Below are positions 36,201 through 48,200 of a stretch of DNA of 64,000 bases, piece after piece. The position numbers and the translations under genes were made by a program. Position 1 is the first letter of the stretch; the number at the start of each line of letters is the position of its first letter. The DNA is from Hippopus hippopus. Lineage: Eukaryota > Mollusca > Bivalvia > Cardiida > Cardiidae. The notes below the pieces were generated by a model. The model searched no databases. It was not told the origin of the DNA and saw only the letters and a program-made list of their open reading frames with translations. The DNA lies in contig OX328102.1 of the NCBI GenBank assembly GCA_946811185.2, positions 11,843,194 to 11,907,193 of the forward strand. Direction: 5' to 3'.

Positions 36201-39200
36201 TGAGAACTGAAACTCAATATTTCGTTTCAGGAACAACTGCATGCTCCATATCATAGGATCGACCAGACAGTTGTGGCTCCTTTCCCAAACAAACCCAACA
36301 AAGCTGATGTGTGCCACTTGTACAACAAATTTGTTTCCTTCAAAGAATCTGTTATCAAGGTATCATGCTGTTACAGAGTTAGTAATTCAGTTTTAGACAT
36401 GGCCATGTTAACACTATACTCCCCTGCAGACTACTTTTTGCATCTTTCAACAGATAACTTTTAAAACATTGTGAAAAATGAAGAAGTTTCTCACAAGAAG
36501 CATTTTTCCCTTTGTAACAGTATCTTGTATGTTTTCATTTATAAAACCTTCATTGATATCAAGTATTCATTGTGCTACTCAATTTGTGCATAAAAGCCCA
36601 GCCCCAATAGCGCAATTAGTAGTGTACAGGACTCAAGACTGGTTGGATTCCAGGCTCTGCCAATTTCTTTCTGTGGATTGATGATAGTCATTGCGACAGG
36701 ATTCTTTCCTCTCTCACCAGTGATCATTGTTTCAATAATGGCTATGTGGGAAGCAGCCAGTGGCTTGGAAAGAATGTTGTTCAGAGTACTATTAAAGGAA
36801 ACTCCAGGAAAGCATGGATAGGTGCACTGGCCACCGTGATATAACTGAAATAATATTGAAAATGGCCTTAAACACTATACTGTCATAACAAACAAGAGCG
36901 GCAAATAGTCGCAAGATACGCCCGTCCCACTGCCAGTTGTCAAGAGGGTATAATAATCGTAAAGGGCAGGTAATGCAACAAACATGTTTACCAAGTCTCA
37001 AGTCAATTTGACTTGAGGTGACAAAGTTCCGTTCCAGACAAGCAAGAAATACTGTAAAAATGAAGATCAAAGTGGAATTACTAGAAATCCGCACTAGGTA
37101 GAGTTATTGTTCTTGCGCACTGTACTCCGTAATATTGCAACAAACATGCATACCAAGTTTCAAGTCAATCGGACTGGAGATGACAAAATTATGCTCCAGA
37201 CAAGCAGAAAATGCTGTAAAAATGACGATCACAGGGAAATAACTCAAAGACAGCACGAGGTAGAGTTATGGTTCTTTTGCACTGCAATCTGTATTATTGC
37301 AACTAACACACATGCCAAGTTTCAAGTCAATCGGACTGGAGATGACAAAGTTATGCTCCAGACAAGCAGAAAATGCTGTAAAAATGACGATCAAAGGGAA
37401 ATAACTCAAAGACAGCACAAGGTAGAGTTATGGTTCTTTTGCACTGCACTCCGTATTATTGCAACAAACACACATGCCAAGTTTCAAGTCAATCGGACTG
37501 GAGATGACAAAGTTATGCTCCGGACAAGCAGAAAATGCTGTAAAAATGACGATCAAAGGGAAATAACTCAGACAGCACGCGGTAGAGTTATGGTTCTTTC
37601 GCACTGCACTCCGTATTATTGCAACAAACACAAATGCCAAGTTTCAAGTCAATCGGACTGGAGATGACAAAGTTATGCTCCGGACAAGCAGAAAATGCTG
37701 TAAAAATGACGATCAAAGGGAAATAACTCAAAGACAGCACGAGGTAGAGTTATGGTTCTTTTGCACTGCACTCCCCCTTAATGAGATCTATCCACCCATG
37801 AAGTTTCATAACCGTAGCTAGCATAGTTTTGGAGATATGCTTTGGACAAAATTCAAGTATGAATATAAACAAAGGGAAATAACTCAAAAATTAAGTAAGC
37901 AAGAGTTATGATTCCTGTGCACTGCACTCCCCCTTGGTAAGATCTATCCACCCATGAAGTTTCACAACCTTAGCTAGTATAGTCTTGGAGATATGCTCCG
38001 GACAAAATTCAAGCATGAAAAACAACAAAGGGCAATAACTCAAAACTTAAGGAAGCAAGAGTTATGATTCCTGTGCACTGCACTCCCCCTTGATGAGATC
38101 TATCCACCCATGAAGTTTCATAACCTTAGCTAGCATAGTCTTGGAGATATGCTCCGGACAAAATTCAAGTATGAAAAACAACAAAGGGCAATAACCCAAA
38201 AATTAAGGAAGCGAGAGTTATGATTCCTGTGCACTGCACTCCCCCTTGATGAGATCTATCCACCCATGAAGTTTCATAACCGTAGCTAGTATAGTTTTGG
38301 AGATATGCTCCGGACAAAATTCAAGTATGAAAAACAACAAAGGGCAATAACTCAAAAATTAAGCAAGCGAGAGTTGTGATTCCTGTGCACTGCACTCCGT
38401 CTTGATGAGATCTATCCACCCATTAAATTTCATAACCGTAGCTAGCATAGTTTTGGAGACATGCTCCGGACAAAGAATGGGGACGCCGCCCACCCGTCCG
38501 CCAAGGGTGATCCCGTAATACGTCCCGTCTTCGACGGGCGTATAAAAACAATGTGCATAAAAGCATCTAAATTTCTGCCAGGCATTTATAGTTTACAGAA
38601 AATACCTTAATAAGTCTGAAGTTGTGATAGAAAAAGACATATTCTCAAAGTATGCTGAAAATCTTATGGAATCTCTCAGAATTATGATTTTGTTGTGGTC
38701 ACCCTTGTGACAGTTTTCTCTTGACCAAATGGCAAAAGTTTAGCCTTGTCCAAATTGAATGCATTTGCAGACAACAAATCAAATGTAACTCAAAACATGA
38801 AATTTTCCTTTCATAGGGTAGAAAACTGGGGGAAAAGGAGAAAATACTGGTCACTAGCTTTTTCTCCTTTTCCCATAATGTTTTCAAAAGCCTTCTCTTT
38901 CAAGGTCATTGTAACTCAGGATTATGTGGTAAAAATTGAAAAAGTTCAGAAAACATAGTTATGATACTTCTCTATTAACTTTCACAGCTTTCTCCCTCTG
39001 TGTTCTCAGAACCAGAAGTTTACAAATATAAGGTAGAGTCTGTCAACCACGTAAGTGAGATCAATTCATTTTTAATCTGTGGAGGAAATACAACTTTGAT
39101 CAGGAAAGGTAGGTTAGAATATTTTTTGACCCTTTACAAATAATAATCCTGACTTTTCACTACCCTTAGAAAGAGGCTTCTGAAAACATTGTTTGTAAAA

Positions 39201-42200
39201 GGACAAAATGCTGCTAACCAGCATTTTCTCTTCTTCCAACAGTCTTTTTACTCTTTCCGAGACAATATCCACCAGTTGAGCCATGTTAAATTTTTCATCT
39301 GCAAATGCTTGGATTTTGATAAATTAAAAATTTTGTTGTTAGTAAAGAATAAAAATTAAAATTCATCACACATTTAGACGACTAATTGCGTCTTGCTGCA
39401 GACCAATTTATAAAACATTGTGGCATATGACAAAATATTTGCTCTCCGTGAGAAAAATTTTGTCATCGACACTTGTAGTTTGTGGTATTTTTACACTTTC
39501 ATCATCTCATAAGTTCTGAGGCTGAGTTCTTTGATTAGAAGGTGTAAACCTTTGGAACTACTGGCAACATTGTGCAAGTGCTACCATGCTTAACCAGTAG
39601 CGCTTGACCATAATTTTAAGAGATTGTAGACCAAGATCAGCCTGCTTAGATACGTAGTTTCATCTAAGTCTGCTCTGTCAGTTTTACCTTTTTATTCATA
39701 TAATATCCATTGACCCATTACTGCATAGGTAAATTTTAGAAACTGTCAAAAACAAATTGTTAAAAGGGCATAATTCAAGACAATGGAAAATATTATTCTT
39801 CAACAGCATGGAAGACACTTAACCAATTACCTTGCCTGGGTCCAGGCGACAATAATTCCTTAATTACCCTGTATAATGCTTTCTTAATTGCGGTGTGTTT
39901 TCAAAAGCCTTCCCCTTCAGGGTTGTTAAAACTTGGGATTGTGTGGTGTTAAAGGTTGTAAATTACGATTATTGCAGAAATGCCGATACAGTTAGCCTTG
40001 GTTCCAGTTCAATCAGTTTTTCCTTTTATATATCCGGATGTTGCTTTGTCAAAAATGAGTAAATAATTAAGGAACTGATTACTAGTTCATTGCCATAGAT
40101 ATGTATAGATCATGAAAGGATACCGCTATAAGGAGTGATTAAAATATTATTACCTTCTGGACCCAGGCTACAATAACCTTATCACAATCTACCTTTGTTA
40201 CAGTTAGTAATACAATATAGTGTTTCTATTCAGATGCGAGAGACTTGATACAGCAGACTGTCAGAGCTACAAACCAGCTGGACACTTTTTGGCAGCAGCG
40301 AGTCAAAGATGTCATAGACAGGTTCAAAAGTTTATTTGACTTTTAAAACTCTCTCTCTCATGCTTTTTCAACATTACCAGAAAATGAAATTGGGCCTATC
40401 AAAAAAATATGTGTTTAGGGTTTTCCGACCGTACCTAGAAACTGCTGCTGACCCTAAACTTTTTATGCTACAATTGAAAAAAAAAGAATCTGTGTGATTT
40501 CGGTACATAGTCCATGTAAAAAGTTTCGGGAAAAAAAAAAAGCCCTACCTACCCTACCTACAGCATCTCGGACCAAAACCCTAATCACAGGTATTTTTTT
40601 ATTAGGCCTTATGGACTTGCCTAAACCAAAAATATTTTACTATATTGTGGCTTAAATGGTGGGAATTATCTTTAACCCCTAAAGTGCCTTTTTCAACTAT
40701 AATAGCTTTTGCAGCCAGTGTAGATCAAGATCAGACTGCACAAAACAAGCAGTCTGATCTTTGATCTACACTGTCTGCTTAGCTGAGACACTGAAGAAAA
40801 AAAGCAATCATGAAATTGCAATTACTTAGGTCTTACTTTTAGACCGAACATGTTTGTTGGCTTTATTTGGCGCTCTAAAGGTTAAAAGATTAGAAAAAAA
40901 TGCAAGAAAAGAAGAAAATGCTGATTTCCAACTTTTCTCCTCCAACAATATTTTTAAAAGCCTTCTCCCTCAGGGTCGTTATGATTGTGTGATAAAGAGT
41001 TATCTGCTTGTATTCTTTGTAGGTCTGTTTTTCCCTCCTGTCTAGCATTTCTTAATAGTAACACTGACACATTCTGGTAGCATGCCATCAAATGTAAGTC
41101 ATAGTACTATTTAAAAGATTTTGCATTGTACATATCTTACTCCAACTTTTTCAAGGTTTTGTTGCCTTCATACATTTGAGCCCTGCTCTGACAAAAGGGG
41201 GCTTAATGCATCTCCGTGATACATGATACTTGCCCAAGTCATCACCCAATTATAGATCTATCAGAGCCACTTTTTTAAACAACTGATTTAATCATGAGAT
41301 AGACTGGTCCTTTGATATACAGAAAATTGACCAATAGCCAAGTTTCGGCCCAGGTCAGCCTGTGCGGACTGTGCAGGCTGACCTGGGTCGATACTTTTCG
41401 CAGATGCATTAAGCCTCCTTTTCACAGAGCACGGCTCATTTCTTTTTCGACAGCATAGACTTTCTTGACTTGATCTTTACCAAACAACAAAAATGTAGAC
41501 TTGTCCAAACTAAAAGCATCTGCAGACAACAATTTGAGTGTGACTCAAATGATGAAACTTGTCTTTGATAGAGTAGGAAACATTGTGGGAAAAGGAGAAT
41601 GTGCTGGTTACCAGCATTTTCCTCCTTCCCCAGTATGTTTTCGAAAGGCTTCTTCCTTAGAGTCATCAAAACTCAGGATTGTGTGGTAAAGGGTTAAGTT
41701 GATAACATTGCTACCAACAAATAAAAAATTTCCCAAAACCCAAGAAATCTTGAGTTAAGAAAGGTTTTTAAAAGGTAGTATATGATAGTAAATCTTTTAT
41801 CTTAGCATTTCCGACTCCAAATTACTGACTGCAATAATGTAACAGTTAACCATTTACCACACATCCCAAGTTATAGTGACCCTAAGGAAAAGGACTGTTG
41901 AAAACATTGTGAAAAAAGGAGAAAATGCTGGTATTCAGCACTGTCTCCTCTTCCCACAATGTGACTTACCCTTTCCAAGAAAAATCCCCTAATTTGTGTT
42001 GCATTTAGTTTGTCATCTGCGAATGCTTTCAATTTAGACCAGTCTTAAATTTTGTCTTTTGGTAAAGAGGAAATACTACCTGAATTATTTTCTAGGTTTT
42101 ATGGAGCAACCTCAGGGGTTTTCAGACTGTTTCCAGGCTTACCTTTACCTAACAATTATGACCACATGAAAACAGACTGGTAGGTACACATCGATATCCT

Positions 42201-45200
42201 GACACCAAAATTAAATTGTCCTCCAGATAGATCATTAACCCTGTCCCACACAATCTCAACTTAAAACAACCCTGAAGAAGAAGGCTTTAGAAAACATCCA
42301 GGGAAAAGGAGAAAATGCTAGTAACTAGCAATTTCTCCTTTTCCCACAATTTTTTCTACTATTATAAAGTCCAATAGCATTTTTTGAGCCACATTTATGT
42401 TGTCATTTGCAAATGTTTTGAATTTTGACATGCCTTGAGTTTTGTCATTTGCTTAAGAGTATACCTAAGAATATTTATTTCCTGACTCTGCGAACAGAAG
42501 TATTATAGAGTCACTCTTTTCCACAATCATGTCAAAATTTTAGACCGGTCTAAACTGAAAGCATTTGCAGACTACAACTTCAATGTGTCTGAAATGATTG
42601 GATCATCTTGTAAAAGATAGAAAACCTTGCTTGACATCTAAAACCATTGTTCAGTGACCTAGCTGACTTAGTAGGGTACTTAATTCAATAATTAATTCAA
42701 TTCAGCATGAGTAAAATGCAATTGAGCCATGCTCTGGCAAAAGGGGGCTTAATGCATCTCCGCGATCTATGGTACCAAGCAAGCCATCACAACTTGTGGA
42801 TCCATAATATCCACTTTTTTTTAACAACCAGCTTTATCATGAGATAAACTGTTCCTTCAACTTACAGAAATTTTACTAGTAGTGAAAAGTTTCGGCTCAG
42901 GTCAGCCTGTGCAGGCTGACCTGGGTCAATACTTTTGGCAGATGCATTAAGGTCCCTTTTCAGAGCATAGCTCATTTATATCTAATAATGGCCAACTGTG
43001 ACAAACAAGATAAGAACTCTTTACTACACAACAAAAAGTAGACTTGTCCAAATTGAAAGCATTTTCTGATGAATACTTAAATGTGGCTGAAATGGTGGAA
43101 TCCATCTTTGATAAGGTAGAGAACATTATGGGAAAAGAAAAAAATGCTGGTTACCAGCATTTTCTCCTTTTCCCCAGGATGTTTTCAAAAGGCTTCTTCT
43201 GATGGTCATTAAAACTTGTCATTGTGGGGGGAAAGGGTTCAAAAAAATATATCAAAAGTGGGCCATTCCTCATGGTTCCTACATGCCTTTCTGTCTATAT
43301 GATAGTTTTAGAGCCATCTTTGCAGGCAAAAAAAACTTATCAGCTTTTGTTTACCCTTTCACAGCTATAGCTGCCTTTTCAGCCAGTGTGGATCAAGATC
43401 AGACTGCACAAAACATGTAGTCTGATCTTTGAACTACACTGTCCACTTTGCCGAGACATTCTGGATATTAGCAACCCTTGGCATTACTCTTACTAGGCTA
43501 TTTTTCCTGAAATGAAAATGTCAGTTGGGTTTATTTGTGCTCCACTGGTTAAGTTTTTTCTCAAAATCTTGACATCAAAATCTGGTTGCATGCCATTTTT
43601 TGGGCTGCCTGCATCTTTATTTTATCTTTATGCAGGTTCCAAAGAAGCATTGCCTTTCCAGATACAACATTTTACCATTATGCTAAACTGACAGCTGTCT
43701 CTAGAAATAAGGTGGTCATTGTAAGCAGAGCAGTCATTGAACAAGGGTAAATAGTTGTAAATCATTAAATGTAAGAATGATTTTATGAAGGAAATATAGA
43801 TCTTGTCAGCACACTCTTATTAAGATTCAAACGAAGTCGAAATGTTACTATCTCCTGTATTTTGTCTTTAGCATGCCAGAGGTAGGCTTATGTGCATCAA
43901 GGTTGTTATTATTGTGATGCAAGAACTTTGACATTTTCTTTTAGCTGTATTATTCATTTCAAATTTGTGGGGGAAACCCAAACAGCAAGGCCAGGTAACC
44001 CCAATCACCTGCTCTTAGCAACAGATCTGAACAACTAGATTTTTTCTATGACAATTTTTATTCAGGTCAGTACTTTGAATTAATACATCACCATACAAAT
44101 GTGACTCAATGACTGAAATCATTGAGAAACGTGCTTTATTCCTACCATACTATCATCTAGTGTGAAATGAGGAACTCTTACAAGTTACAAGAATGTTCTT
44201 CTTTTCACACTGTTATCCTATGCAGTGTTTGCACAGTAATTGGTCAAGAAAAAAATATTTTTAATTCTGACCTAGAGCACAGAATTTTAGACTTGACGGT
44301 GTTATAATCTAGTCAGCTGTGTAAACGTAACTAAAAAATCAATATAAGGTGTATGGGGTAAAGAAACTGTAGGGATTTGTCTTCAATTTAAACTGGGAAC
44401 TGCGGTTGTTAGGTCTATGGCTGGCTGCAACAGAATGAAATGCATTTTCTATCTGCAGTAATCTGTGCAACCTTGAAACCATCAGGGGCAATATTTGGCA
44501 TGAAGATACAAGAGTGATTATAGTTTCATAAAATAAAGAAAAAAAAAAAATGGTTAAAAAACTGGATGAAAACAAGTGAAGATTTATGTTTAAAGTATTA
44601 ATTATTTGAACCCTCTATCTTCTTACAGCCGTCTTCAGGGTGTTGTGGGCCTGACAGTCACTGCTAGATATCTAACTTCACAATTGCTGAATTCTGTAAG
44701 TCCTTCAACTTTCATCCTTTTACCGTTAACCAAACAATCCTGTGTATAAATGATCCTGAGGTTAAAGTCTTTTGAAAATATGGCGTGAAAAGGAAAAAAT
44801 TCTATGAAGGACAAACTCTGCCATTTGAGCTAAATTTAATTTGTTGTCTGCTAATGCGTTCAATTTGAACAAGTCTAAAATTTTGTCATTTGGTGAAAAG
44901 ACATCTTCTTTAGGGTCATTCAGGAATTGTGTGGTAAAGGGTTGACAAATCTGTGAAAGAATCAGGCACAGAAATAAGAAATTTTTCTAGACCAAAGGTT
45001 CAGGCAGTATAGGAAAAATTATGGAAATAGTAGCATTAACATTTTTGTACACATTAATAAAGACAATTAATATAATACAATGCAAATACAAGTGCACTAC
45101 ATACTAGTGGGTTCCATTACTTGGCTGCATGTGCTTTTACATTGAAAGTCAAGAAAGGAGCAAAATTGTGTCAATATGTTTTATGGGTTACCTTCTTTCC

Positions 45201-48200
45201 TGGTATAGGTTTCCTTCTTTAACCCTTTGCCACACAATCTCAAGTTTTAAAGACCCTGAAAAAAGAAGGCTTTTGAAAACATAGTGGGAAAAAGAGAAAT
45301 GCTGGTAGCCAGTATTTTCCCAAAATTTTTCTATTTAAGAACAAATACATGCACCATGATTTGAAAAATATTTCAACTGTCATCTGTAAATTCCTTCAAT
45401 ACAGACAAGTCTAAAATTTTGCCATGTGGTAAAGGGTTAATAGTTAAGAACTAGTCCAAGTTTGAAGTAAATATCAATAGTACCGACCTTGATTGGAAAA
45501 ATGTCAAACTTTCAGCAAGACGTCCACACAGATTATGACAGGGCTATGTCAATACCTCAGTGCTAATTTCCTTTGAAAACAGCTGAGCTGAAACTCTTGT
45601 AATGAAATGCTACTTTGTAGACGAGGATAGGCGTTTTGTAAAAGCATATTACAATTTATTTCCAGGTCGATGGTTGTTCTGGAAAAGATATGCAGTGTCA
45701 TATCATAGATGCTTCTGGGTAAGGTAGCCTCAACCATTTCAAGTTGAAAAGTTCCATTTCTTGTTTATGCATTTGTGTTGAGATTTTTGACAAACTTGCA
45801 GTTTGTTTATCTCATCGATAGCTTGAACCCTATTGATTTTGAAAATATTTTTCAAACAGTATGGGAAAAGTAGCCATTTCAAGTTGAAAATTTCCATTTC
45901 TTGTTTAGGCAGTGAAATCCATCGTTTTGATCCAACTCTTTTGAAACTTGCAAAGATTATGTGGTTCATCAAGGGATTGGCTTCTTTTAAAAGTGAAGAA
46001 AATCCAGAAATCCATCTTAGTGTGTTCAAGCCCAGTTGCAAGAACCCCCCCCCCATTTTTTTTGTGTTTTTGTCTTTTTCCATTATGAATTCATAATGTA
46101 TGCTCGCAAAAAAGCAAACTCACTCCCAGTAGAGCGATTTCAGGCCCTCAAGGGCCTCTAGTTATACTATCAGTTGGAAAGTTTCATTCAACTTATTTAG
46201 CAGGTTAAGGGTTAATTCCTTAAAAAAAAATATGTTGTCAATGGTTGTGGCTTATTTTCTCCATGCAATCTATGAAAATATCTTGAACAAAACAATGTTG
46301 GCACAACTCCTGCATATTTAGCGTGAAAGACTCTTTATTAAACCTTTTTTCAAAATTTAAGCTTTTACCACACAGTCCCAACTTTTAACCCTGAGAAACA
46401 AGGTTTATGAAAACACTCTGTTTCGAAAAGAGCAGAGCTAAAAATTTGCTGATGATGAGATAAAAAAAAAAGAAAAACGCTTGTAATCAGCATTTGCCCC
46501 TTTTCAGTTCTCTGCTTTTCCAAACGTCGGTCCCATCATTTCACGTCTACAATCGATTTCTATATGGACGAGTCTAAAGTTTGTCATTTGGTAAAGACTT
46601 AGGTTTGATAGCTGACATTTACAAATCTATGCTAGATTTTAGCAGATGATTGGTAATTGATACTTACAGATATATACTAGATTATGATGAGACAAGATCA
46701 GGTGATAAGATAAAGCATCTTTCTCAACAATATCCATGGCTTGTTGCAGAATTACAGTCAAGTGGCGCAATTGAAGTAAGTTTAGGACGCTGAACTTTGA
46801 GGATGCCATGAGCAAATTGTTACAGAGATCTTAGATCGACATTAGAGTGTAGATTGTACTTGTCCATATATCATTTTTTTCCCTAAATAATTACTTTTTT
46901 CTTATATTAACTCTTCAGTGAAGAACAAAATTTTAGACTGGCCTAATTACAAGCATTGGAAAGCAACAAATTAAATGTAGCTCATATGATGGAAATTGTC
47001 TTACAAAGGGTAGAAAACATTGTGGGTAAAGTAGAAAATGCTTGTTTTCCTTTCTGCTCTTTCCACAATGTTTCAAAAGCTTCTCTCCTCCAAGTTGTTA
47101 ACTGGGGATTGTGTTGTAAAGAATAAACTCATTACCAAACTACAATATTTTAGGCTTTTCCAAATCGAAAGCATTTGCAGACGACAAAATAAAAGTGACT
47201 GAAAATTTGAAATTTGTTTTGAGAAGGGTAGAAAACATTGTGGGAAAAGGAGAAAATGCTGGTTACCAGCATTTTCTCCTTTTCCCACAATGTTTTCCAA
47301 AGGCTTCTTTCTCAGGGTCGTCGAAAGTAGGGATTGTGTGGTAATGGGTTAAAGAATATTAAAAGCTATATAAGAAGCGCTTGGTTAAGCTTTCTGGTTT
47401 TTGCACTTCTGACATTCATATGGAAAGTTAAGATTTGAAAAACATCGTGACTGATAAAGAGATGGCTTATTTTCAACCACCCATTTTCATTTTCAACCTG
47501 CAGTCTTAGATCTTTTAAGAATTCACAATCAATCCCACAAAAGTTTTAGATTTATTCATTTTATTCCTTTCATTTCATCGCAGACAGACAGATGCACAAG
47601 TTTTTCCGATGGTTACCACAAACTGCTGTATACCTTGGCACAAAACACCACACTAAACACCAGCAGTCTAGATAGATGCCAGCACTACAGACTTGAACCT
47701 GTTACCCATACAAATCTTTTCTTACTTATACTAGAAGACAGACAGAAACACAACTGTGTTGATAATACCCAGGTTTAAAACCAAGTCTTTTTATGCCAAA
47801 CAAATAAATGGAATCTTGAATGAATATACAAACCCATGAAAATCAGACAGATTTCTATTTTGTTGGCTTAACCCTTCCCCAAACAAGGAATTTTAGAAAC
47901 TTCAAACTGAAAGGATCTTCAATTGACAAATGTGAAAGTGGTACAAATAAACTGGAGTTCTTTGACAGGGTAGAAAACATCGTTGAAAAAGAAGAAAATG
48001 CTGGTAACCAGCATTTTCTCCCTTTCCAACAAAGTTTTCAAAAGCCTAATTCCCCTACCTCCTTAAAACAAGACATTGTTTGGTAAAGGGTTAACTAAGC
48101 AAGTGGAGAATATAAATCAAAGATTAGACTGCACATTCTATGCAGCCTGATCTTGATCTGTGCCTTCTGCTATAGATCTTTTCTATCAATTATGGCACTG

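Noticed and set aside
37107..37667. Open frame of 186 codons with repeated HAKFQVNRTGDDK-type segments
   Set aside because: It is a translation of the 160 bp tandem array; the repeats in the protein follow the DNA units and the frame ends where unit length changes.
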